A stretch of DNA of 22,998 bases, taken from NCBI GenBank assembly GCA_003452965.1, contig DMMW01000081.1:27544-50541 (forward strand). The letters run 5' to 3'. The position numbers were made by a program, and so were the translations under genes. The notes beneath the pieces were generated by a model. That model worked only from the letters and a program-made list of their open reading frames with translations, had not been told where the DNA came from and did not search any database. The first letter of the stretch is position 1, and each line of letters starts with the position of its first letter. The stretch comes from Elusimicrobiota bacterium. Its GTDB lineage: Bacteria; Elusimicrobiota; UBA8919. This document shows positions 1-7,426 of the stretch, piece by piece.

Positions 1-72
1 GGCTGAAGGCGCGGGTCTCGAAAACCCGTTTTCACCTTGTGTGGAACGAGAGTTCGAATCTCTCCCTCTCCT
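1..72 (+). tRNA. tRNA-Ser(CGA), 5' end cut off by the window
   Basis: The window opens in the D-loop. The anticodon stem pairs 12-16 with 24-28 around a 7-base loop, putting the anticodon CGA at 19-21 (decodes UCG, serine). A long class II variable arm follows (about 29-47, small stem 33-35/41-43), as expected for tRNA-Ser. The T-arm is 48-52/60-64 with loop TTCGAAT (53-59). The 3' acceptor strand CCTCTCC is 65-71, so the missing 5' strand should be GGAGAGG. No CCA is encoded; TTTG follows. The discriminator base would be T72, whereas bacterial serine tRNAs usually carry G there. Confidence 0.9.
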
Positions 73-75
73 TTG

Positions 76-243
76 TACTCCGCTAAAGATTCGCACAACT
101 AGTAAAGTGCGGAGTATATAGGTAGAAAATAAAACACAAGGGTATGCGTAGTCCGTAGGATGAAGTATACCCCTCCTATAAATTTTTCGCGCGCTTCGCC
201 GTAGCGAAGCTTCGGCGTGATGAAATCCGCTGAAGGATTCACG
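76..243. repeat. Intergenic cluster of four stem-loops
   Basis: The 238-base gap between the tRNA and the OmpA-like gene has no gene but holds four inverted repeats in a row. They are TACTCCGC (76-83) with GCGGAGTA (109-116); GGGTAT (140-145) with ATACCC (167-172); GCTTCGC (193-199) with GCGAAGC (204-210) around loop CGTA, overlapped by CGCCG/CGGCG (197-201/213-217); and a bulged hairpin CGTG...CACG (216-219/240-243) enclosing AATCC/GGATT (224-228/235-239). The middle part is clearly G+C-richer than the genes. It resembles the other palindromic elements here in style, not in sequence. The first stem could also help end the tRNA transcript, though no T-run follows it. Confidence 0.6.
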
Positions 244-254
244 AAAGCGAACAT

Positions 255-283
255 TTATTAGTAAACATTTGATTTGATATAAT
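255..283 (+). promoter_or_regulatory. Putative sigma-70-type promoter for the OmpA-like gene
   Basis: A perfect -10 hexamer TATAAT lies at 278-283. A weak -35-like TTATTA lies at 255-260 with a 17-base spacer. The start codon follows 27 bases after the -10, preceded by the ribosome site GGAGG (302-306). In such A+T-rich DNA a TATAAT alone is weak evidence, but its position downstream of the palindromic cluster and before the first gene of a run fits. Confidence 0.45.
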
Positions 284-310
284 TTATATTTAATTTCATC
301 TGGAGGTTTT

Positions 311-1408
311 ATGAAAAAGGTTTTAATAATTGTTGTATTATTCTTGCAATTATTATGTTTAAGTTATGCTAAGAAAGAAGGAACTGTTAATTTAGACTCT
401 ATTCCGAAGGCAATTTCCCCAAACCAAGATGGTCTTTATGAAAAAGTGAGATTTATTGTAAATGTTGATACAGGTAAAATAAAAAAATGGAAACTTGAAA
501 TAAAGAATGATTTAGGTGTTCCTGTCAAAACTATAACCGGCGAAGAAACTATTCCGACCATTCTTGAATGGGAAGGCAATGATGAAAAGAATGCAGTAGT
601 ACCGGATGGAAGATATGTATGTGTTATGGACGTGGACGGTAAATATCCGGCACGTTCAAATGAACTATGGTTAACGGTAGATACGTTGCCGCCTTTTGTA
701 GGAATTTCTGTATCAACACCGGGCATATCACCAAATGGCGATGGTGTTGATGATTCCTGCATTATTTCTTTTGTTTCCGACGATCCTATAGGTTTTTCGG
801 TATGGGAAGCAACAATAGAAAATTCTAAAGATATAGCTGTTATTTCTCTTAAAGGCACATCTAAAATACAGAAGGAATTTGTCTGGGATGGTAAAGATGA
901 TTATTATAAAAATCTTGTTCCCAATGGTAAATATAAGATTAAATTTACAGCTTTTGATACTGTAGGTAATAAAGCTGTTGCAGAACCCGCAGAAGTTATC
1001 GTAAATATTCCAGAAAAGGTTACAGAAAAAACAATATCTGTTAAGGAAGAGAAAAGAGGACTGGTTGTAAATTTAGCCTCATCAGTACTTTTTGATTCCG
1101 GCAAATCCGAACTTAAACCCGGTGCGTTTAATATGTTAAATGAAGTTGTAAAACTTATGCAGGAGTATCCGGATAACAATGTATTGATTGAGGGACATAC
1201 CGATAGTTACGGAAGCGATGCCTATAATAAAAGACTTTCTGAGAAAAGAGCGCAATCAGTATATGATATGTTGGTTTATAAGTACAGTGTGGATAGAAAA
1301 AGATTATCCGCAGTAGGTTACGGAGAAGAGCATCCCATAGCAGATAATAAGACAGCAGTGGGTCGCGAGCAAAATAGACGGGTAGAAATTATTATTTTGA
1401 AAAAGTAA
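311..1408 (+). CDS. OmpA-family peptidoglycan-binding protein with FlgD-type Ig-like repeats
   Basis: Secreted envelope protein of 365 residues. Residues 1-20 form a signal peptide ending LCLSYA. Two similar modules follow (about 33-123 and 138-232), each starting SPNxDG and containing a W-E/D-G motif then PDGRY or PNGKY. This is the pattern of FlgD-type Ig-like domains common in surface proteins. The C-terminal part (about 248-365) is an OmpA C-terminal domain: LFDSGKSEL, then EGHTDSYGSDAYNKRLSEKR with the Asp and Arg that bind the peptidoglycan peptide, then VGYGEEHPIADN and QNRRVEI. It probably tethers an outer-membrane or surface structure to the cell wall. The ATG is supported by GGAGG five bases upstream. 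Its TAA overlaps the next ATG (TAATG), suggesting coupled translation. The partner of the Ig-like modules is unknown. Confidence 0.88.
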   Translation: MKKVLIIVVLFLQLLCLSYAKKEGTVNLDSIPKAISPNQDGLYEKVRFIVNVDTGKIKKWKLEIKNDLGVPVKTITGEETIPTILEWEGNDEKNAVVPDGRYVCVMDVDGKYPARSNELWLTVDTLPPFVGISVSTPGISPNGDGVDDSCIISFVSDDPIGFSVWEATIENSKDIAVISLKGTSKIQKEFVWDGKDDYYKNLVPNGKYKIKFTAFDTVGNKAVAEPAEVIVNIPEKVTEKTISVKEEKRGLVVNLASSVLFDSGKSELKPGAFNMLNEVVKLMQEYPDNNVLIEGHTDSYGSDAYNKRLSEKRAQSVYDMLVYKYSVDRKRLSAVGYGEEHPIADNKTAVGREQNRRVEIIILKK

Positions 1409-2226
1409 TGAAAGGTATTAAAAAAATCTTTTTAGCGTTCTTTGTAGTTTTTTGTTTTTTACTTATTACCTCTACGGTTTTATTCAGAATGGCTTTTTCC
1501 GGGAAATGGGTAAAAAACATCATTCAATGGAGAGTTTCCAAGTATACTGGCGGGAAATCCCAAATAAAATCAGTTTCAATGGATTTCAGCGGAATTGTTT
1601 TAAATAATATAAGTGTTTTTTACAATGATAATTCTATATTAAATATTGAAAAGATAAAAATATCTCCGAATTTATTTCCGTTTCCTAGGAAACAGATTGC
1701 ATTGAACAAAATTTTAATTTTTAATCTCGTAATGGAATCGAAAAATAAATTTGAAAAAAATGTTTTTAAAAATAAATTTTCCACAAAACACGCAATAATA
1801 ATAAACAGTTTAATTTTAAGAAACGGTTTAGTTAGTTTTTCAAACTTAAAAATTGAAAAAATAGATTTAGATATAAAAAATGCTTCTCTGAGCAATACTT
1901 TTCCAATAGATTTAATTTTTACCATAAATGATACAAATTGCAGATTAAATTCAGAATATAGTTATAAGAATGACTTATTAAATATAAAAGAAGCTTTAAT
2001 AAAAGAAAACAATGAAGAGATATTTGTGAGCGGCAATCTGGCTAATATTTTAGGTTCAAATAAATTTAATTATGATTTAAATATAAAAGGTAACAGGATA
2101 TTGTTTAATAAAGTTTTCTTATCCAATTTATACAAAAGAAAAATTGCTGCTTTTTCAGAAAATGAGATAGATTTGCAAGTTTCAGGCGATTCAGAAAACA
2201 TTCAAATTGAAAATCTACCGCATTAG
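1408..2226 (+). CDS. Short AsmA/TamB-like membrane-anchored protein
   Basis: Protein of 272 residues with one N-terminal membrane segment (about 8-30). The arrangement that follows resembles the start of AsmA/TamB/YhdP-type envelope proteins: WRVSKYTGGKSQIKSVSMDFSG, a short segment, then NILNIEKIKI-type strands. The rest is beta-rich and low in recognisable motifs. Proteins of this superfamily usually run from 500 to over 1000 residues and move or organise lipids between membranes; this one stops at 272. It may be a genuinely short member or a gene shortened by an early stop. Codon use is extremely A+T-rich. It overlaps the upstream stop by one base, so it is translated with the OmpA-like gene. 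The family assignment is by pattern only. Confidence 0.55.
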   Translation: MKGIKKIFLAFFVVFCFLLITSTVLFRMAFSGKWVKNIIQWRVSKYTGGKSQIKSVSMDFSGIVLNNISVFYNDNSILNIEKIKISPNLFPFPRKQIALNKILIFNLVMESKNKFEKNVFKNKFSTKHAIIINSLILRNGLVSFSNLKIEKIDLDIKNASLSNTFPIDLIFTINDTNCRLNSEYSYKNDLLNIKEALIKENNEEIFVSGNLANILGSNKFNYDLNIKGNRILFNKVFLSNLYKRKIAAFSENEIDLQVSGDSENIQIENLPH

Positions 2227-2239
2227 AGAATGTTGTAGA

Positions 2240-2266
2240 TTAACACAGTTAACATAGTTAACACAA
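2240..2266. repeat. Three tandem 9-base units (TTAACACAG type)
   Basis: TTAACACAG (2240-2248), TTAACATAG (2249-2257) and TTAACACAA (2258-2266) follow one another and create two GTTAAC palindromes. They lie in the gap after the AsmA-like gene. No function is evident; replication slippage is the simplest explanation. Confidence 0.6.
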
Positions 2267-2303
2267 TTATGATGATAATAATTACAAAAATTATATAAGG
2301 CTT

Positions 2304-2329
2304 CGTTTTCTAACGGGGCAAACAAAACG
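2304..2329 (+). promoter_or_regulatory. Hairpin directly upstream of a ribosome binding site
   Basis: CGTTTT (2304-2309) pairs with AAAACG (2324-2329). The stem ends one base before the strong ribosome site GGAGGTGA of the next small gene, so it could limit access to it. It does not match a riboswitch class I recognise. Confidence 0.35.
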
Positions 2330-2343
2330 GGAGGTGAGTGAAT

Positions 2344-2562
2344 ATGTTAGCAGTTATAGGTGGTTTTATTACATTGATTGTGGGTATAATATTTTTATTT
2401 GGCGGAAAAATTATATCGGGACTTCCGATTTATATGTGGGATGATTTCCTTGTTTTTCTTAAAGGAATGGTATCTTCAGGACTTGTCTTGGGTGGAATTC
2501 TTGCAATAATAGCTGGTCTTTCAGCGATAAGAGACAGAGCTAAGACAGAAGGGAAAAAATAA
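2344..2562 (+). CDS. Small two-helix membrane protein
   Basis: Protein of 72 residues from ATG 2344, chosen because GGAGGTGA lies about seven bases upstream; an in-frame GTG at 2338 would add two residues but sits too close to that site. Two hydrophobic helices (about 3-20 and 40-58) flank a short loop containing GLPIYMWDDFLVFLKG. The second helix is followed by a charged tail, IRDRAKTEGKK. The layout (two helices, a W-x-x-hydrophobic-LKG loop, a glycine-rich second helix) recalls very short proteins annotated as MamI-like or of unknown function, but I cannot assign a function. Its stop TAA directly abuts the TTG of thiL, so the two are probably co-transcribed and coupled. Confidence 0.75.
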   Translation: MLAVIGGFITLIVGIIFLFGGKIISGLPIYMWDDFLVFLKGMVSSGLVLGGILAIIAGLSAIRDRAKTEGKK

Positions 2563-3540
2563 TTGAAAATATTACATCTTGGCGAATTTGGATTAATTGA
2601 AAGAATCAGAAAAAAAATTAAAAGCACGAGTAGCGATTCAGAAATTATTGTTGGCATAGGTGACGATTGTGCCATTGTAAAGAGTGATAGAGTAAATAAT
2701 TATCTTTTTACAACGGATACACTTATTGAGAATATCCATTTTTCAAGAAAATATTTCAGTTTTTTTGATATTGGGTATAAATCAATAGCTGCTAATCTTT
2801 CTGATATTGCTGCTGTAGGTGGATTGCCACTTTATTGTCTTGTAACGGTAGGATTTCCTTCGGATATCAAGGTTAAAGATATAGATACACTTTATCACGG
2901 TATTTCTGCTTTAGCTACGGAATTTAATGTTAAGATTATAGGTGGGGATACTGTCAGGTCACCGGAAAATATATTAATTTCAATCACAGTAATAGGCAAA
3001 ACCGTTTATGGTAACGGTATTTTAAGAAGCGGGGCTAAGGTCGGCGATATAGTTTTTACTACCGGCACTTTCGGAGAATCAGCTGCAGGCCTTTTTTTAT
3101 ACCAAAAAAAGATAAAAGGCTGGGAAGTTTTGAAGAAAAAACATTTAAAACCTTATCCAAGAATCAAAGAAGGTCTGATAATCGCAAAAACAAAAGCAGC
3201 AACGTCAATGATTGATTCTTCTGATGGATTTGATAAATCAATAAGATTTATTTGTGACGAATCTGATGTGGGTTGTGAAATCTTTGTCGATAAAATACCT
3301 TCATCAAAAGTTTTAAAAAAACTCTGCACAGTTTATAATTTGCCTTTGAATGCATTTACGCTTTTTGGGGGAGAAGAATACGAACTAATTTTTACGGTTC
3401 CTGCCAGTAAAAGAAAAATATTTGAAAAAAAATATTCCCAGATCGGCAGGATTATACAAAAGAAGGAAATAATCTATCTGGATAATAAAAATAAAAAGCT
3501 GGTTTTCAGTAATGGTGGATATGACCATTTTAAGAAATGA
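2563..3540 (+). CDS. thiL: Thiamine-monophosphate kinase
   Basis: Cytoplasmic enzyme that phosphorylates thiamine monophosphate with ATP to give thiamine diphosphate, the active cofactor. Family motifs are in order: GIGDDCA (31-37), TTDTLIENIHF (50-60), NLSDIAAVGG (79-88), GGDT (127-130), the central IGK segment, and DSSDGFDKS in the second half. These belong to the Mg-ATP and substrate sites of the PurM-like fold. Length (325 residues) is normal. The start is TTG, immediately after the preceding TAA, with AGAAGGG upstream. The 3' end overlaps the next gene by about 20-29 bases. No other thiamine gene is nearby, so it is placed here by operon packing rather than pathway. Confidence 0.95.
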   Translation: MKILHLGEFGLIERIRKKIKSTSSDSEIIVGIGDDCAIVKSDRVNNYLFTTDTLIENIHFSRKYFSFFDIGYKSIAANLSDIAAVGGLPLYCLVTVGFPSDIKVKDIDTLYHGISALATEFNVKIIGGDTVRSPENILISITVIGKTVYGNGILRSGAKVGDIVFTTGTFGESAAGLFLYQKKIKGWEVLKKKHLKPYPRIKEGLIIAKTKAATSMIDSSDGFDKSIRFICDESDVGCEIFVDKIPSSKVLKKLCTVYNLPLNAFTLFGGEEYELIFTVPASKRKIFEKKYSQIGRIIQKKEIIYLDNKNKKLVFSNGGYDHFKK

Positions 3541-5131
3541 TTTCTCAAAAATAATTTTATTATGTATTTTAGCGATTATACTTTTTTTTCCGTTTTTAAA
3601 TAAGGCAGTTTCATCAGATTCAATATTTTATATATATACTGCAAGACAGATTATAAAAGAGCCTCTTAAACCGTTCAGTTTTCAATTAAATTGTGCCGAA
3701 AAAGATTGTTTAGCATGGGATGTCGCCAATAACCCGCCGTTAGTATCTTATTTTTTAGCTGCAGTTATTAAATTATTCGGAGAAAATGAAAAAGTATTTC
3801 ATATAATATTTTTTTGTTTTACAATTCTCTGCATTATCGGCATATATTATGTGTCAAAAGAATTTAAAGCAGATCCCTTTTTCTCTGCACTTTTATTGAT
3901 AGCTAGCCCCGCTTTTTTTGTTAATGCAACCGATATTATGTTGGATATACCGTTATTGACATTCTCGGTATGGGGGCTTTATTTTATTATAAAAGAAAAA
4001 TTTTTCGGTTGGATTATTTTGGGATTTGCGATATTGATTAAGTATATTGCTATTTTGAATTTACCCGTAGTTTTTATGTGGCTGCTATTAAATAAAAAAA
4101 CAAAGGAGAATCTGAAATATTTTCTTATACCTATTACATTTCTGTTTTTGTTGATGGCTCATAATTTGTTAATTTATAATGAAATTCAGATTTTAAAAAA
4201 ATCTTTGCAGGTTGGGTTATCATTCGGGCTTGTTAAGGAAATTCCTTTACTTACTTATATAGGTGGTTGTTTCATATTCCCGTTGAGTATTTTATGGCTT
4301 GGTTTTAACAAGAAAAATTATTATATTTGGATATTTATAATTAGTTTTTCTGCTGTTAATCTTTTATTCAACTTATTAGAATTAAAAATAATCCAGAGTT
4401 TTTTATTTGGTATATTCATATCTTCCGCTATATGTTTGGGTATGATATTTATTAACTATCTTAAAGAAACCGATTTCAATAAAGACATTGTTTTTCTTTT
4501 TATCTGGATACTTTTATATTTAGTTTTTTTTGCTTCGGTATCCGCTATAATTGCAGTAAGATATCTTTTACCTTTAATAATACCTGTGATTATATTGTTT
4601 GTTAAGATATCCGAAAATATTCTATATAAAAAAGTATTTCTAACATTTTCTATTGTTATCGGGATAGTTTTTTCTTTGTTTATTTCACATTCCGATTATG
4701 TATTGGCAAATTCATATAGGGATATCTCAAAATATATATTTAAGAATTACGGAAAAGAAAATGTTTATTTTACGGGCCATTTGGGATTTCAATATTACAT
4801 GGAAAACAATAATTTTAAAGCAATTGATTCTAAGGATAGTAAATATCCTGAAAATTCTGTTATAGTTGTCCCAGTTTTACCGGTTCCTCAAAAAATTCAC
4901 GAAAATATTGTTAAAGATTTAATATTTAAAGAACAAAAATATATTTATACAAAGAATCGGTTTAGAACTATGGACCCTAATTCGCATGCAGGTTTTCACC
5001 TGAATATGTACGGATTGTTGCCTTATTCATTTTCAAATATGCCTTTAGAAAAATTTACAATTTATAAAATAACACTATTGAAAAAGTCAAATAGTGTAAC
5101 CCCGATCCAGCGTTCGCCTACTGAGAATTAG
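3512..5131 (+). CDS. GT-C-type membrane glycosyltransferase (ArnT/PMT-like, family 39)
   Basis: Integral membrane protein of about 539 residues with roughly ten or more hydrophobic helices and a soluble C-terminal part (from about residue 410). After the first helix comes SSDSIFYIYTARQI, in the place of the acidic catalytic loop of GT-C enzymes. A second acidic patch, ATDIMLDIPLLTFSVWGLYF, matches the loop seen in ArnT/PMT-like family 39 enzymes. Such enzymes move a sugar from a lipid phosphate carrier to lipid or protein on the outer face of the inner membrane. Donor and acceptor cannot be read from sequence. Possible starts are ATG 3512 or ATG 3521, both inside the end of thiL. Together with the YfhO-like gene downstream it suggests envelope glycosylation. 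Confidence 0.72.
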   Translation: MVDMTILRNDFSKIILLCILAIILFFPFLNKAVSSDSIFYIYTARQIIKEPLKPFSFQLNCAEKDCLAWDVANNPPLVSYFLAAVIKLFGENEKVFHIIFFCFTILCIIGIYYVSKEFKADPFFSALLLIASPAFFVNATDIMLDIPLLTFSVWGLYFIIKEKFFGWIILGFAILIKYIAILNLPVVFMWLLLNKKTKENLKYFLIPITFLFLLMAHNLLIYNEIQILKKSLQVGLSFGLVKEIPLLTYIGGCFIFPLSILWLGFNKKNYYIWIFIISFSAVNLLFNLLELKIIQSFLFGIFISSAICLGMIFINYLKETDFNKDIVFLFIWILLYLVFFASVSAIIAVRYLLPLIIPVIILFVKISENILYKKVFLTFSIVIGIVFSLFISHSDYVLANSYRDISKYIFKNYGKENVYFTGHLGFQYYMENNNFKAIDSKDSKYPENSVIVVPVLPVPQKIHENIVKDLIFKEQKYIYTKNRFRTMDPNSHAGFHLNMYGLLPYSFSNMPLEKFTIYKITLLKKSNSVTPIQRSPTEN

Positions 5132-5167
5132 TTTCGCGATAGGTTCAAGTTGCTGGATAATTGATAA

Positions 5168-5228
5168 AGACATCCTATAAGGAAAGATGTCTGAAATCTG
5201 TGTAATCAGATATACTGAACAGTATATC
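5168..5228. repeat. Chain of hairpins ending at a ribosome binding site
   Basis: The 107-base gap contains AGACATC (5168-5174) paired with GATGTCT (5186-5192), ATCTG/CAGAT (5196-5200/5207-5211), and a perfect 9-bp stem GATATACTG (5209-5217) with CAGTATATC (5220-5228) around two bases. The last stem touches the AGGAG ribosome site (5229-5233) of the next gene. The structures overlap and exclude each other in part, as in a switch, but no known aptamer is recognised. They could equally be a palindromic repeat like those elsewhere in the window. Confidence 0.5.
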
Positions 5229-5238
5229 AGGAGTTATA

Positions 5239-7224
5239 ATGATAATCAAATATTTAAGGTTGTTTCTGATAAGTTTTGTTGCCTTATTTTTTCAGGTAAC
5301 CTGCATACGATGGTTCAATTCCAATGTTGTTATGCTTTCATATTTTTCAAATTTTGTTTTACTTGCATGCTTTTTAGGTTTAGGTGTAGGTTTAATGATA
5401 TCAAGTAAGAAAAGTGATTATATTAATTATTTTCCCGCAGTATTTTTAATTATTTGTATAATCTTTTGGAAAGTCATAATAAGCATATCGGTTAAATCGG
5501 ATTTAAGCATTTATTTTACCGCATCAGGATTTGGTAAAGGTATCCCGCTCTATGATGTAAGTGCTTGGTGGTTTTTACCTGCGATTTTTTTATTAACAAC
5601 AGTTCTCTTCATTACTATCGGGCAAGAGCTGGGACGCGCATTTATTGGTATAGAACCATTAAAAGCATATTTAATCAATGTTTTTAGCTCAATAATCGGT
5701 GTTGTTGTATTCGCTATGATTTCTTTTTTCAATAGTTCGCCTTTAGTATGGTTTTCAATTACTTTTGTTTGCCTTTTACCGTTTTTTTATAAAAAAACGC
5801 TTTTTTCCTTCAATATATTTATTTTATTTACTACGTTTATTTTCATTTATTTAATCACAAAAGGTGCAATATTTTCTCCTTATTATAGAATTGATTTTAT
5901 CAATAGAACAGTAGTAGTAAACGGTATTCCACATCAAAGAATGATAGATATTGATAAAAATAATATAGAAAATAAAAGGGTATATGAATTCCCGTATAAA
6001 TTAAATAAGAAATTCAAGAAAGTCCTGATATTGGGAGCAGGTACTGGCAACGATGTTGCAATAGCGCTGAAAAATAATGTTGAGAGTATTGATGCCGTGG
6101 AAATAGATCCGACAATTTTAAAAATCGGAAATTTACATCCCAATAATCCGTATGGAAATAAAAATGTACGGATTTTTAATGATGATGCGAGGTCCTTTTT
6201 AAAAAAATCAAATGAAAAATATGATTTAATAGTATTTGCTTTACTTGATTCTTTGACTGTTTTCTCACAATTTTCATCAGTGCGTCTTGAAAATTTTGTT
6301 TTTACCAAGGATTCATTTGAAGATGTAAAAAAGCATTTAAATGAAGACGGTGTTGTTGTTATTTATAATCAATTCAGGAAATTATGGATAGTTGAAAGAA
6401 TCGCAAAAATGCTTGAGGAAACATTTGATGGATATTCAATAGTTTATGACGAACCGGAGATTGAACACTTTGCAGTTATTTTCAACGGTCCGGGAAAAAA
6501 TAAATTGGATTTTCCAAAAACGACGGATATTTTTATAGGAAAAACTGTGGAAATGAAAAAAGTGTCAAATATAAAAATAAAATCCACTACGGATAATTGG
6601 CCGTTTTTATATATGGAAAAACCAGCAATACCAAAGCATTATACTGTTTCTATTTTATTGATATTGATATTTACCGGTATTTTAATATTTTTTTCCTCGG
6701 ATACTGCACGAAATATAAATAATCACTTTTTCTTTCTTGGCTGTGGTTTCATGATTTTGGAAACCGCTGCTATTATACGTATGGCGCTTTTATTAGGTTC
6801 AACATGGTTCGTCAATGCGATTGTTATAATATCGGCATTGTCAGTTACATTTTCAGCGGCTTTATTTACAAAGATTAAAGGAAAAATTAATATTAATAAA
6901 TATTATATTTTGCTTTTTATAAGTATTATATTAAATATTATTATTCCGCTTAAAGCATTTTTAATCTTCCCGTATTTCTTAATGATTTTTATGTCATCTT
7001 TGCTGTTATTTGCACCTGTCTTTTTTTCGGGCACAGTGTTTTCATATTCATTTTCGCAAACAACTAATCCACCGACGGCGTTCGGTTCAAATCTGATTGG
7101 CGCTATGTTGGGCGGTTGTTTAGAGTACATTTCTCTTAAATTCGGATATAGTTCATTAATGATTATTTTATTGGGGGTTTACCTTGTTTCAATCAAAAAT
7201 TTCAATTGGAAATTTAAAAAATAA
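5239..7224 (+). CDS. Membrane-embedded spermidine-synthase-like protein
   Basis: Protein of 661 residues in three parts: an N-terminal set of about six to seven membrane helices (1-210), a SAM-dependent-methyltransferase-type Rossmann domain (about 245-425), and a C-terminal set of about six helices (468-661). The central domain resembles spermidine synthase: LILGAGTGNDVAIAL (from about 262), VEIDP (about 287-291) and DDARSFL (about 315). At the position of the catalytic YDxIxxDxxDP loop, however, it reads YDLIVFALLDSLTVFSQ, so aminopropyl transfer is doubtful. Proteins with a synthase-like domain between membrane blocks are widespread and poorly characterised. The start ATG has AGGAG five bases upstream. 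The 3' end overlaps the next small gene by 41 bases. The cytoplasmic or periplasmic side of the soluble domain is not settled by the sequence. Confidence 0.8.
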   Translation: MIIKYLRLFLISFVALFFQVTCIRWFNSNVVMLSYFSNFVLLACFLGLGVGLMISSKKSDYINYFPAVFLIICIIFWKVIISISVKSDLSIYFTASGFGKGIPLYDVSAWWFLPAIFLLTTVLFITIGQELGRAFIGIEPLKAYLINVFSSIIGVVVFAMISFFNSSPLVWFSITFVCLLPFFYKKTLFSFNIFILFTTFIFIYLITKGAIFSPYYRIDFINRTVVVNGIPHQRMIDIDKNNIENKRVYEFPYKLNKKFKKVLILGAGTGNDVAIALKNNVESIDAVEIDPTILKIGNLHPNNPYGNKNVRIFNDDARSFLKKSNEKYDLIVFALLDSLTVFSQFSSVRLENFVFTKDSFEDVKKHLNEDGVVVIYNQFRKLWIVERIAKMLEETFDGYSIVYDEPEIEHFAVIFNGPGKNKLDFPKTTDIFIGKTVEMKKVSNIKIKSTTDNWPFLYMEKPAIPKHYTVSILLILIFTGILIFFSSDTARNINNHFFFLGCGFMILETAAIIRMALLLGSTWFVNAIVIISALSVTFSAALFTKIKGKININKYYILLFISIILNIIIPLKAFLIFPYFLMIFMSSLLLFAPVFFSGTVFSYSFSQTTNPPTAFGSNLIGAMLGGCLEYISLKFGYSSLMIILLGVYLVSIKNFNWKFKK

Positions 7225-7426
7225 TTTATTTATTATTACTGTTATTGTATTATCTGCAGCATTATTAAGATTTAGTTTGGTTTTAACAAAATATCAGCAT
7301 CCTACAGGTGAAGAGGCAATCTATGAATTAATGGGTGCAATTCTGGAAAATAGATTTATCTATACTAGGAAAATTGAGAATTTTGGTCAATGGCATGATA
7401 ATCTTTACATATTTTTAAAACAATGA
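7184..7426 (+). CDS. 80-residue single-helix protein, possible GT-C remnant
   Basis: Starts at TTG 7184 inside the end of the preceding gene and ends in ATGA shared with tsaE. One membrane helix (about 14-33) is followed by TKYQHPTGEEAIYELMG and then AILENRFIYTRKIEN. This resembles the first helix and the acidic first loop of family 39 GT-C glycosyltransferases (DEAxYxxxAxxILEG type), after which a full enzyme would have many more helices. Here the protein simply ends. It may be a truncated glycosyltransferase kept as a coupling peptide for tsaE, or a true small protein. Tight overlap with both neighbours supports translation. The assignment is weak. Confidence 0.45.
   Translation: MFQSKISIGNLKNNLFIITVIVLSAALLRFSLVLTKYQHPTGEEAIYELMGAILENRFIYTRKIENFGQWHDNLYIFLKQ

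Noticed and set aside
73..250. Phage or island attachment site at the tRNA 3' end
   Set aside because: No repeat of the tRNA 3' end and no integrase or phage gene is in the window.
2281..2340. Possible c-di-GMP (GEMM) riboswitch because of the GGGGCAAAC string
   Set aside because: The two flanking stems and the tetraloop-receptor of GEMM-I are missing; only the short hairpin 2304-2329 is supported.
5187..5408. 73-codon + strand frame overlapping the start of the spermidine-synthase-like gene
   Set aside because: It is Cys/Phe-rich shadow translation of the real gene in another frame, without a ribosome site.
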